IMG/VR virus record: IMGVR_UViG_3300042509_002208
Span: 1 to 64,000 of that record
Length of the DNA stretch: 64,000 bases
Source: a virus
Reading direction: 5' to 3' (one strand)
Part shown: positions 56,805 to 64,000 of the stretch, in pieces
Position numbering within the stretch: position 1 is the first letter of the stretch
How the letters are laid out: every line of letters begins with the position of its first letter
The notes under the pieces: model-generated
The model's input: only the letters and a program-made list of their open reading frames with translations
Told to the model about the DNA's origin: nothing
Database searches by the model: none
Position numbers and translations under genes: made by a program

Positions 56805-59159
56805 ATGGCAGAATTTAGTTCTTTTGCCCCGTCTGCTCCTGCTGTTTTTTACCGCTCTTATTCTCGCAGAAAAGAGGACGGAACTCGGGAAAATTTCGCT
56901 GAAGCGATTCATCGGACTATTACAGATATTGCTGATATTGGTCATTTCACCAAAGAGCAGCTCGACATGGCCCTTGAGATGGGCCTCAAGCAGCATTGCT
57001 TCCCCAGTGGTCGATCTCTTTGGGTCGCGGGCACAGAGTGGGGCAAGAAGCCGGAAAATTTCCCCGGTTACTACAACTGCTGCTCGATGCACGTCGATGA
57101 CGTTTCCATCTTTGGCTTGCTCATGGAGCTTGCAATGATGGGTACTGGCACGGGCGCTGTGCTGGAACTTGATGTGATTCGCAGGCTTCCTGAAGTCAAG
57201 CGTGGCCTGCATTGCGAAATTGTCAAGCAAAACGAAGGAGCGAAAGGTGGTCGTGCTCAGACTGAAATTAAACTGATTGGGATTAAAGACGAGAATCCAA
57301 CCATTCTGGTCTCCGTTGGCGATTCCCGTCAGGGCTGGGCTTCTGCCTACCAGGGCTTGATCGAGCTTGCGATGGGCACTCCTGCAGAAGGAGAAGAGGA
57401 AGAGACGACTTGCATTGACGCTAATATCGTCCTGGACTTGAGCCAGGTACGTCAGGCCGGTGAGCCCCTCAAAGGCTTCGGTGGAACCGCGAACCCTGTT
57501 CGCTTACAAGACACCATGGAGCGAGCCATGGCGATCCTTACAAAAGCAGTAGGACGCAAGCTCACTTCGATCGAATGTTGTCTGTTGATCGACGAAGCGG
57601 CTAGCGCAGTTGTGGCCGGTAATATCCGTCGCAGCGCCGGGATGCGTCAATTTACCGCTGAAGACAAGGCGGCAGCAGTGGCTAAAGACGGTCTTTATAA
57701 GCAAGACGAAGAGGGCAACTGGAGCGTTGATCCAGAGAAAGAAGCTCTGCGGATGGCTAACCATACGCGCTGCTTCCACCAGAAGCCCATGCTGCAAGAC
57801 ATCAAGGACGCTGTTACGAAGCAGTTCTGGTCTGGCGAAGGCGCTATCCAGTATGTGCCTGAGATGGTTGCCAGATCCAATGCGGACCTGCTGGATTCGC
57901 CGGAGAAAAAGGCTAATTTCCTTGATATTTATGTGAAGTTCAGCAAGAATCACGCTGCTGAATACTTGCGGACGCTTGCTACGGAAGCGGGCGAACCGAC
58001 TGATGATCGGATTATTCAGCATCGGATTGAGCGTTATGGTTTGAATCCCTGCGGTGAAATCAGCCTCCGGGATAATTTGTGCAATCTCTCCGAGATTCAT
58101 TTGAATACAATTGATCCGAAGGATCTTGAACTTCAACGCAAGGCTTTCTATGTAGGCGGTTTACAGGTTGCGGCTCTGCTGAACCATAAATTTGTCCCTG
58201 AAAGGCTTGCCTATAGCCGTGAGAATGATCCCATCGTCGGCGTATCATTCACTGGCCTGTTTGACTTCTTCGTTCATGCATTTGGGGCTGAATGGCTTGG
58301 GTGGATGATGAAAGGTCGTCCAACCGGTCAGGCATTCAAAAAGTTCACCCAGAAGGAAGAAGCCTTCCTTAAACTCTGGAAAGAAGCCGCCGAGCAAGGC
58401 GTTAAGGACTACTGCCAGCAACAAGGGCTCCGACTCCCGAACCGCTACACCACTGTGCAACCCGCCGGCTCCAAGAGCTTGTTGACTGGTGCTTCCCCTG
58501 GCTGGCATCCTCCTAAGGCACAACGCTTCATTCGCCGGATCACCTTTGGTGTCAACGATCCCCTTGTTAGCGCATTGCGTGATTATGGATACAACGTCAT
58601 CCCAGCCCAAAGCGCACGAGACGAAGAAGGGAATCTCCTGGACGACATCTCTGATCCCAGGGTTCAAGAGGTTTTGGTTGAGATTCCAACTGAAGTTTCT
58701 TGGGCGAATTTACCTGGCTGTGATGAGCATGATCTGAGCCAGCTTCCTGTTAGTGCTCAATGGGGCCTGTATATGCAAGTCCAAAATCACTACACAACCC
58801 ACAACACCTCTGCCACTCTTGAGTTCCGGGAAGCTGAAATCCCTGTCCTTAGTCAGCTAATCTATGACAATATCAGGCAGGATGGTGGATACATCTCTGC
58901 TGCACTCTTGGCTCGCTTCGATGCGAACGAGACATTCCCTCGTTTGCCATTTGAACCAATCAGCAAAGAAACGTTCCAACGAAGAATGGCAGCAGTCGCG
59001 GCTGTTCGGAGTGGATTAGCTGAACATGTGACGATGCTTGACCTGCTTCAGCAGTACGATCGCCCTGATTATGAGCTGAAAGGGGCCGCTGGTTGCGATT
59101 CCGCGAAATGCTTAAGTGAATCTGACAAAGACAAGGATCAGATTGGGCAACTGATCTAA
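56805..59159 (+). CDS. nrdJ: Class II (adenosylcobalamin-dependent) ribonucleotide reductase
   Basis: A 784-residue monomeric enzyme with no separate beta subunit gene in the window. Redox Cys in YYNCCSMH (C92), thiyl radical Cys C416 in NPCGEISLRDNLCNL, QPAGSKSLLTGASPG near residue 550, and the C-terminal pair C764/C769 in GCDSAKC for re-reduction. It converts ribonucleotides to deoxyribonucleotides using B12, supplying dNTPs for phage DNA. Fits the glutaredoxin, ThyX and dCTP deaminase genes nearby. B12-dependent reductases are frequent in cyanobacteria and their phages. Confidence 0.93.
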   Translation: MAEFSSFAPSAPAVFYRSYSRRKEDGTRENFAEAIHRTITDIADIGHFTKEQLDMALEMGLKQHCFPSGRSLWVAGTEWGKKPENFPGYYNCCSMHVDDVSIFGLLMELAMMGTGTGAVLELDVIRRLPEVKRGLHCEIVKQNEGAKGGRAQTEIKLIGIKDENPTILVSVGDSRQGWASAYQGLIELAMGTPAEGEEEETTCIDANIVLDLSQVRQAGEPLKGFGGTANPVRLQDTMERAMAILTKAVGRKLTSIECCLLIDEAASAVVAGNIRRSAGMRQFTAEDKAAAVAKDGLYKQDEEGNWSVDPEKEALRMANHTRCFHQKPMLQDIKDAVTKQFWSGEGAIQYVPEMVARSNADLLDSPEKKANFLDIYVKFSKNHAAEYLRTLATEAGEPTDDRIIQHRIERYGLNPCGEISLRDNLCNLSEIHLNTIDPKDLELQRKAFYVGGLQVAALLNHKFVPERLAYSRENDPIVGVSFTGLFDFFVHAFGAEWLGWMMKGRPTGQAFKKFTQKEEAFLKLWKEAAEQGVKDYCQQQGLRLPNRYTTVQPAGSKSLLTGASPGWHPPKAQRFIRRITFGVNDPLVSALRDYGYNVIPAQSARDEEGNLLDDISDPRVQEVLVEIPTEVSWANLPGCDEHDLSQLPVSAQWGLYMQVQNHYTTHNTSATLEFREAEIPVLSQLIYDNIRQDGGYISAALLARFDANETFPRLPFEPISKETFQRRMAAVAAVRSGLAEHVTMLDLLQQYDRPDYELKGAAGCDSAKCLSESDKDKDQIGQLI

Positions 59160-59203
59160 GGCGTTTATGGATCGTTAGACTGGACAAGATCCAGGCTACC
59201 CCT

Positions 59204-59452
59204 GTGCCAAGTCGCAGAGATCCACCTAAGTGCCATAAGCATTACAGCCCGGAAGTCCAACAGGCTGTAATGCATTTTCAAGATATGTGGGCTGTTTATA
59301 CGAATTCTACTTTCTATGAACTGAAAGAGAATGACTACCGGGTAGTCGCCGTACAAACAGCCTTCAATCAACTTGTTAGAGCGCGTAAACGCGAAACAGG
59401 TACTGGTTTTTACTTGACAGCACAGGAGTACAAAGATGTCAACAATCTGTGA
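59204..59452 (+). CDS. Small hypothetical protein
   Basis: An 82-residue protein starting at GTG 59204. It is mostly helical (SPEVQQAVMHFQDMWAVYTN, VVAVQTAFNQLVRARKRE) with a basic middle. It overlaps the dCTP deaminase start by 17 nt. No family is recognised. Confidence 0.5.
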   Translation: MPSRRDPPKCHKHYSPEVQQAVMHFQDMWAVYTNSTFYELKENDYRVVAVQTAFNQLVRARKRETGTGFYLTAQEYKDVNNL

Positions 59453-60053
59453 TTATCAGATTGCTCAATATGCAAAGAAAGGGCTCATTGAACCCTTCAA
59501 TGAGAAACAGGTTAATCCTGCATCTTATGATGTCAGACTGAATGGCTGCTTGCTGCTTGAGCACGAGCCGGACAAAGATTACCCAGAAGAATCGCTAAAG
59601 TGCGATTGTAGATGGGTCAAGCATATCTGTGATGAAGGTGGTTACCTTCTGAAGCCTGGTGAGTTTGTACTGGGCTGCACGGAAGAGTTCTTCAGTGTAC
59701 CACCAGAACTCGAAGCTGTGTTTCAGCTCAAATCTTCCCGTGGAAGAGAGGGATTTGAACATGTGCTGAGTGGTTACATTGACCCAGGATTCTCTGGTAG
59801 ATTGACATTGGAATTAGTAAATGTCAACAGATACCATGATTTACTATTGCTTCCTGGAATGCTAATTGGGCAAGTCCGTTTTATGAAACTGGACGAACGT
59901 CCCAGGAGAGACTACTCACAAACTGGTCATTATCAAAATGACACAAATGTGCAGTATTCAAAAGTAGATGTCTTTGGTAATCAGGCTCAAGACCAAGAGC
60001 GAGGCTCGTTTGGTGTGTCGATTGCCGAGGCTGGTGTATTCCCGGAATCCTAG
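59436..60053 (+). CDS. dcd: dCTP deaminase
   Basis: A 205-residue protein of the dCTP deaminase/dUTPase fold: NPASYDVRL at 27-35, KSSRGREG at 99-106, GYIDPGFSGRLTLELVN at 113-129 with the catalytic Glu at about 126. It turns dCTP into dUTP, which after hydrolysis feeds ThyX. Whether it also hydrolyses dUTP cannot be told from sequence. Part of the nucleotide block with nrdJ and thyX. Confidence 0.9.
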   Translation: MSTICDYQIAQYAKKGLIEPFNEKQVNPASYDVRLNGCLLLEHEPDKDYPEESLKCDCRWVKHICDEGGYLLKPGEFVLGCTEEFFSVPPELEAVFQLKSSRGREGFEHVLSGYIDPGFSGRLTLELVNVNRYHDLLLLPGMLIGQVRFMKLDERPRRDYSQTGHYQNDTNVQYSKVDVFGNQAQDQERGSFGVSIAEAGVFPES

Positions 60054-60097
60054 ATGAGTCAAGGCGAGATGCCGGCCAGTAGTAGGCGCTATGCCCC

Positions 60098-61585
60098 ATG
60101 CATATTGTGCATCCAGTTAACGATCCTGCTCTAGTCAGTTATCACCGGCCTGAGCTGGTCGATTTGCTGCCAGGCCTAGAGCTGGCTTTAGATTGCTGGA
60201 ATCTGCTGAGCACAACAGGTCGCGGCTCCGTAAAAGGCAAGTATCTAGGCAAAGAACCTGGCGAGCCCTCCAAGGCGTATGAAGCACGTCTTGGTAGATC
60301 GACATATACACCGATTTATCGCGATTCAATCAAGGCCTATGCAGGGTTATTGAATCGCTTTCAACTGGTCGATGTTCCGCCTAGCCTGCTGAATTCTGAG
60401 ACCAATGTAGACCTGCAGGGCTCAAGCGTCCAGAGTTTTTGGAATCGCTGTGACGAAAACGCCATCAGAGACGGTGGCGTTTATGTCATGGTTGACATGA
60501 TGCCGGAAGTTGCGGATAAAACTAACTTCTTTGATCAACAGCGTGACGGAAGGCATCCCTATCTAATCATGGTAGAACGGAAGGATGTCATCAACTGGTC
60601 TGTCGAATACAAGAACGGCAGAGAATCAATACAACATGCGACAATCCGCCAGGTTAAGTCGTTTCCGATTGAAAACGGATACGGCACCAAGCTTGAGCCT
60701 GTCTACTACGTATTGAAGCCAAATCTGGTAGAAGAGTACCGTCTTCAGAAAAAAGATGGCAAGTGGTTCCAGGTTTTAACTGACAGGGTACAGACAACGC
60801 TGCCTGTTGTACCCCTTGTTTGGTACGGTGCCTCCTCCAGCAGATTTGCTCAGGGCGACATCCCGATGAATGGACTTGCCGAATTAAGCATCCAGCACTT
60901 CCAGATGAGGTCCGACCTGACCGAGCTGCTGCACAAGTGTGCCATGCCCGTGCCTGTCAGGAAGGGCGCCCCTGTTGGACCTGATGGGCGGCCTGCACCC
61001 TTGGTGCTTGGTCCGAATACTGCGGTTGATCTTCCTGGTGAAGGTGGTGAATTCAGCTTTGCTGAGCCAACTGGCAAGAGCCTTGAGCGCCATCAGGCCG
61101 AAATCAATCATATCGAATCCTTGATGGATCGGTCTGGATTGAACTTCCTGTACGGTGCCAATATCAAGACGGCTACGGAGGCTTCTCTGCGTGCGTCCCA
61201 GGTCGCCTCACAGGTTTCGGCTATCGTCCGCAACAAGACCAGTGCTTTCTCTACGGTGATGAGGCTTTGGGCCGCCTATGCGGGTGAGATTGACTCGATC
61301 AATCCAGAGTCCGGTATCGCAATCAATGATTCGCTAATTAACCGCCCGATTGATCCTAGTGGTATCGCTCAATTAGTAAACCTGTTTAATGCAGGTCTGC
61401 TGAGCCGCGAAACGGTTCTTAGTGAGCTGCAGAGAGGCGGGGTTCTTGATCCTGATATCAAAATTGTTGAAGAACAGAACAGAATCACCGAGGAAGAGCA
61501 GAAGAGACTGGATGAGCAAGTCGCTGTCGCTGAAGCTGCCAGGAATACCGAACCTGTAACTCAGAATCCGTTGGCAAACCAGTAA
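60098..61585 (+). CDS. Portal protein, DUF4055-like
   Basis: A 495-residue protein. Features of this portal group include SYHRPELVDLLPGLELALD, YTPIYRDSIKAYAGLLNR, GGVYVMVDMMPE, VVPLVWYG, and the long helix with SGLNFLYGANIKTATEASLRASQ (in parts). The last 70 residues are helical and Gln/Glu-rich. Twelve copies form the DNA channel at one capsid vertex. It sits 8 kb downstream of the terminase and 39 kb from the capsid gene, an unusual separation. Confidence 0.88.
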   Translation: MHIVHPVNDPALVSYHRPELVDLLPGLELALDCWNLLSTTGRGSVKGKYLGKEPGEPSKAYEARLGRSTYTPIYRDSIKAYAGLLNRFQLVDVPPSLLNSETNVDLQGSSVQSFWNRCDENAIRDGGVYVMVDMMPEVADKTNFFDQQRDGRHPYLIMVERKDVINWSVEYKNGRESIQHATIRQVKSFPIENGYGTKLEPVYYVLKPNLVEEYRLQKKDGKWFQVLTDRVQTTLPVVPLVWYGASSSRFAQGDIPMNGLAELSIQHFQMRSDLTELLHKCAMPVPVRKGAPVGPDGRPAPLVLGPNTAVDLPGEGGEFSFAEPTGKSLERHQAEINHIESLMDRSGLNFLYGANIKTATEASLRASQVASQVSAIVRNKTSAFSTVMRLWAAYAGEIDSINPESGIAINDSLINRPIDPSGIAQLVNLFNAGLLSRETVLSELQRGGVLDPDIKIVEEQNRITEEEQKRLDEQVAVAEAARNTEPVTQNPLANQ

Positions 61586-61604
61586 GTAGCTTATATAAAT
61601 AAGC

Positions 61605-61841
61605 ATGCTATATTTAGTTAGAGATGCTCGTCCCGTGATTTTAGCTCGTTTTGAATTTAGACCCGAAGAAGCGCATCGCTTTATAGAGTCTTCAGATTCT
61701 TCTCAAAATATCATAGAGCAGATTTTTGTGTCGGTCGACGACCTGATCGAAACGACCAAGGAATTTGAGCCCTATCTGCTTGACTGCACGGCGCTTGTCA
61801 ATGGTAGAATGCTTTGCCTAAGCTCTTTTAAGACTACATGA
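61605..61841 (+). CDS. Small hypothetical protein
   Basis: A 78-residue protein with mixed strand/helix content (LYLVRDARPVILARFEF, IIEQIFVSVDDLIE). It overlaps the next gene by 4 nt. No family is recognised. Confidence 0.55.
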   Translation: MLYLVRDARPVILARFEFRPEEAHRFIESSDSSQNIIEQIFVSVDDLIETTKEFEPYLLDCTALVNGRMLCLSSFKTT

Positions 61842-62206
61842 GCCATCCAATGCCGCAAGGCAAATGGATAAAATCACCGGGTGGTAGTTTCGCTTACCAA
61901 GTCATAGGTCCTGTCTGTCGGCTTTATGACAGGGAAGAGCTTCCTTGGCCCTGTTGCCGGCTTGGTTGGAAAACGAAAGAACCAAGCTGGAACAGAGTAG
62001 GCAAAAGATTTGTTGCGGACATTGCTGCGTCCAGGTGTCCAAGCTACGCTGTAATGGCTATAGACCAATGGGGGAACGAATGGGAGCAGGTGCTGACCCT
62101 TTACAGCCACAGGCTGAGCCAGAACGAGAAGGACTGGTGGATAACGAAGAAGCCCCAGGACAAGCCGTTCCCAGAATTAGAGGTCTTAACTGGACGGAAA
62201 TTTTAA
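61838..62206 (+). CDS. Hypothetical protein, overlapped by another gene
   Basis: A 122-residue protein with five Trp residues in its first 60 and a basic body. Its last 139 nt (residues about 78-122, for example AIDQWGNEWEQVLTLY) are overlapped in another frame by the gene at 62068-62283. No family is recognised. Confidence 0.5.
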   Translation: MSHPMPQGKWIKSPGGSFAYQVIGPVCRLYDREELPWPCCRLGWKTKEPSWNRVGKRFVADIAASRCPSYAVMAIDQWGNEWEQVLTLYSHRLSQNEKDWWITKKPQDKPFPELEVLTGRKF

Positions 62207-62283
62207 GAAAAACTGGGCTGGAGACACCTGGATACCACGAAACAATAGCTAAGATGAAGAAAGAAGGAAGGATCAAAGGCTGA
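62068..62283 (+). CDS. Small protein, largely overlapping its upstream neighbour
   Basis: A 71-residue frame from ATG 62068 (ATG 62080 also possible). The C-terminal 33 residues (LNWTEILRKTGLETPGYHET, AKMKKEGRIKG) look like a compact conserved domain, similar to short helix-turn-helix-like tails. The N-terminal half is compositionally odd (Gly/Glu/Pro-rich), as expected for overprinted sequence. Its stop overlaps the next ATG. Confidence 0.55.
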   Translation: MGERMGAGADPLQPQAEPEREGLVDNEEAPGQAVPRIRGLNWTEILRKTGLETPGYHETIAKMKKEGRIKG

Positions 62284-62714
62284 TGGGGCTCTATTCGACT
62301 GTCTATAGTTCATTCGAAAGGCTCGGCACTGAATTCCTCGGTGAGTTCCAAACCAAGGACTTGGAATCATTGATGGAAGAATATTGGCTATCGCCAAACG
62401 GGGAACTGTTCTTCCTGAACTATTCAAACTGCTTTGAGGCTTTTGTTAACGATTTCCCGAAGAACTTTCTTGACCATATTAGGTATGAGCCCACTGGGTC
62501 TCATGCCAAAATGGAGCCGTGTGCTTACAATGGCTTGCTGACAATTTATACAGGTCGCAACAACGAGTGGATTGAAGCCGATCTTTACCTTCAAGACGGC
62601 ATTGTCTCGTTAATATTAGACAAGAGACACACTCCATCAAAACGTGAGCGATCTGCTGCAGGATCAGTACAACCGCTATCGTCGGGCTGGGCAGCTAATA
62701 GCGGCCTATCTTGA
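62283..62714 (+). CDS. Hypothetical protein
   Basis: A 143-residue protein, mixed alpha/beta, aromatic (MEEYWLSPNGELFFLNYSN, LDHIRYEPTG, LLTIYTGRNNEWIEADLYL in parts). The last 24 residues are overlapped by the next gene. No family is recognised. Confidence 0.55.
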   Translation: MGLYSTVYSSFERLGTEFLGEFQTKDLESLMEEYWLSPNGELFFLNYSNCFEAFVNDFPKNFLDHIRYEPTGSHAKMEPCAYNGLLTIYTGRNNEWIEADLYLQDGIVSLILDKRHTPSKRERSAAGSVQPLSSGWAANSGLS

Positions 62715-62862
62715 GCGCCCTGGTAGCGACTTCCTAAGAAAAGCTGAAGATGCTGGTGTCCTAGATGAGGCAGAATTCCTGCTGGAGGAGACCCGTGCCT
62801 GGCTGGATGACGACGACTACTACGAGGATCTGGCCTGGAATAGGGTCAATGGAACCCTCTAG
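62644..62862 (+). CDS. Small acidic protein
   Basis: A 72-residue protein starting at GTG 62644, overlapping the previous gene by 71 nt. It is helical and acidic (EAEFLLEETRAWLDDDDYYEDLAW), a composition often seen in DNA mimics or inhibitors; this is only a composition note. Confidence 0.5.
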   Translation: MSDLLQDQYNRYRRAGQLIAAYLERPGSDFLRKAEDAGVLDEAEFLLEETRAWLDDDDYYEDLAWNRVNGTL

Positions 62863-62877
62863 CCTTTTGCCTCGGGG

Positions 62878-62906
62878 TTGACAGAAGCAGGCTCAGGGGT
62901 TATGGT
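62878..62906 (+). promoter_or_regulatory. Probable sigma-70 promoter
   Basis: TTGACA (62878-62883) and TATGGT (62901-62906) with a 17-nt spacer lie 27 nt before the ATG at 62933. This is the best consensus-type promoter in the window and probably uses the host housekeeping sigma. Confidence 0.65.
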
Positions 62907-62932
62907 ATGGGAGTAATTGGCGGGTTTCACCC

Positions 62933-63442
62933 ATGACTGCTACCATCCAACGCCGTTCCAACCGGCCCCTGACTAAATATGCCTGCGATTTCCTGGATGA
63001 TTTCCTGAAGGGTAAATTAGAGTCATTCCAAGACTTCAACGAAAATACTGCAGTCAAATGCAGTATCACGAAGTCGTCTGCTGGTGAGGTTGCCTCTTTC
63101 AGTGTCTTCCTGTATCACGCCGAGGTTCTCCAGGTGATCATGGTCAATGAAGACGCTGCTTCGGTCAAGGTCAGCATTGGTGACCACTTCACTGATGAGG
63201 GCTATCCGAAAAAGACAACCATCGAACGCCTCAATGGCCTGCTCGATGAGCTTGGCTGCCATGGGATCATCCCTGAAGGCGTTCGGATCTTCAAGGACAG
63301 GATCGAGAACTTGTTTTACCTAGGCAAAGGTGACAACAAGGTTGCGGTTGGCAAAGGTCTTGCTACCAGGGTAATGTTGGCTCCAGACTCCGAAGAATTT
63401 ATCATACAAGCAACTGACTTGAATTTTGGCAATGGAAGGTAA
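62933..63442 (+). CDS. Hypothetical protein behind a host-type promoter
   Basis: A 169-residue protein with a basic N-terminus (TATIQRRSNRPLTKYACDF) and a strand-rich middle (SFSVFLYHAEVLQVIMVNED). It is the first gene after the TTGACA promoter, so it may be expressed early. No family is recognised. Confidence 0.6.
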   Translation: MTATIQRRSNRPLTKYACDFLDDFLKGKLESFQDFNENTAVKCSITKSSAGEVASFSVFLYHAEVLQVIMVNEDAASVKVSIGDHFTDEGYPKKTTIERLNGLLDELGCHGIIPEGVRIFKDRIENLFYLGKGDNKVAVGKGLATRVMLAPDSEEFIIQATDLNFGNGR

Positions 63443-63671
63443 TCCTAGGGAATATCCAATCTGGATCTGTCATGACTGCGGCCTAAGGTATTGCAAGGGC
63501 ATTACCGAAAGGCATTATGCCACGTACCATACTGGCACATGTCAATGCTGTATGACTTCTGGGGTACCGGTGACAGAACCAAGGGATTACGGGCACTTCG
63601 TAGAATGGCCTGTAAGAACTGGCTCCGCAAATGTCAAATCGTTCGCGAATCAAGACTTGGGGGAAATTTAA
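63426..63671 (+). CDS. Small Cys-rich protein, possible zinc binder
   Basis: An 81-residue protein with WICHDCGLRYCKGI and TCQCC, plus His residues between (ERHYATYHTG). The CHDCG and CQCC pairs could form a zinc site. It overlaps both neighbours. Function unknown. Confidence 0.55.
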   Translation: MAMEGNPREYPIWICHDCGLRYCKGITERHYATYHTGTCQCCMTSGVPVTEPRDYGHFVEWPVRTGSANVKSFANQDLGEI

Positions 63672-63852
63672 AAACAGGGCTATCTTTGACTTTCTGTTCA
63701 TAGAGCAAGAACCGATTGTTCCTTTAGATCCCCAAGTCACATTTAGTCTTGGACGTTATTACGGCATTGGATTCAGCTTCCTTTGCCGTAATTTTTTGAT
63801 TGAATTTAATTTGCTGCCTTTGCTGGAGTACACCAACGATGGATTCTTTTAA
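63631..63852 (+). CDS. Small hypothetical protein
   Basis: A 73-residue protein from ATG 63631, with aromatic and hydrophobic content (RAIFDFLFIEQEPIVPLDPQ, FLCRNFLIEFNLLPLLEY) and overlap of 41 nt with the upstream gene. No family is recognised. Confidence 0.45.
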   Translation: MSNRSRIKTWGKFKNRAIFDFLFIEQEPIVPLDPQVTFSLGRYYGIGFSFLCRNFLIEFNLLPLLEYTNDGFF

Positions 63853-63853
63853 G

Positions 63854-64000
63854 ATGTCAACAATAAGGACACTTCCGGACTCTCTCCATTTGTACGAAGT
63901 CTTTTACCAGGACGGAACTTCGCGATTCCTGTATGGCAATGGCGGAGCGCATGCTTGGGCTCAATCAAGAGAAATTTGGCCGGCTCAGCAAATACAGGAG
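63854..64000 (+). CDS. N-terminal part of a gene cut by the window edge
   Basis: An open frame of 49 codons from ATG 63854 (STIRTLPDSLHLYEVFYQDG and so on) with no stop before the edge. It begins 1 nt after the previous stop, in line with the local packing. Confidence 0.5.
   Translation, partial: MSTIRTLPDSLHLYEVFYQDGTSRFLYGNGGAHAWAQSREIWPAQQIQE

Noticed and set aside
60054-60134. 26-codon frame between dCTP deaminase and portal genes
   Set aside because: Overlaps the portal start, has no ribosome binding site and no protein-like features.
61594-61601. TATAAATA just before the gene at 61605, identical to the T4 late promoter core
   Set aside because: Single occurrence in an AT-rich stretch only a few bases before the start codon; the recurrent motif in this genome is different.
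1-64000. CRISPR arrays, integrase or excisionase, photosynthesis genes, insertion sequences
   Set aside because: I looked for direct-repeat/spacer patterns and the usual protein motifs and saw none; nothing supports a prophage or transposon.

Overview
The window is one continuous stretch of a tailed double-stranded DNA phage genome. Tail genes without a contractile sheath, a 1713-residue tape measure protein and an HK97-type capsid protein point to a siphovirus with a long flexible tail. The likely host is a unicellular cyanobacterium of the Synechococcus/Cyanobium type. That host call is inference: it rests on a B12-dependent ribonucleotide reductase, ThyX, and leftward small proteins of a kind I recall from Synechococcus phages. 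I see no photosynthesis gene, no integrase and no DNA polymerase. Both window ends cut through genes, so the genome continues on each side.

Layout. 1-142: the end of a rightward gene. 125-2599: a leftward block of small accessory genes, several built from the same short modules, with a tRNA-like element inside it. 2774-6953: head completion, a tail chaperone pair joined by a -1 frameshift, an antisense HNH endonuclease, a probable tail terminator and the tail tube. 7054-19945: tape measure, distal tail and baseplate-type proteins. 20111-21976: scaffold and major capsid protein. 22058-36365: a long series of fibre and adhesin genes, including a GC-rich 1441-residue fibre with a self-cleaving S74 chaperone tail. 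36356-37682: a 2-oxoglutarate/Fe(II) oxygenase and a sulfotransferase-like protein. 37658-38227: a leftward zincin-like protein. 38335-41834: a small abundant structural protein, basic small proteins, holin candidates and a two-domain endolysin. 41872-45110: a leftward replication operon with a DnaB-type helicase. 45356-63852: rightward genes for recombination (annealing protein, SSB, RusA, RecE-like exonuclease), two sigma-70 family factors, ThyX, terminase, primase, glutaredoxin, class II ribonucleotide reductase, dCTP deaminase, portal and small unknowns.

The most interesting pattern is a short motif, GGNANNCTA, in 19 gaps just upstream of genes, mostly in the structural region. Spacing to the start codon is often 18 nt. 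It resembles a -10 element with no -35 partner. It repeatedly lies just after, or is directly abutted by, a terminator. The phage encodes a sigma-like protein (53501-54130) in which I recognise region 2 but no clear region 4. Together these suggest a phage-specific late transcription system that reads a -10-only promoter, similar in logic to T4 gp55 but with a different sequence. This is a hypothesis from pattern and context, not a demonstrated function.
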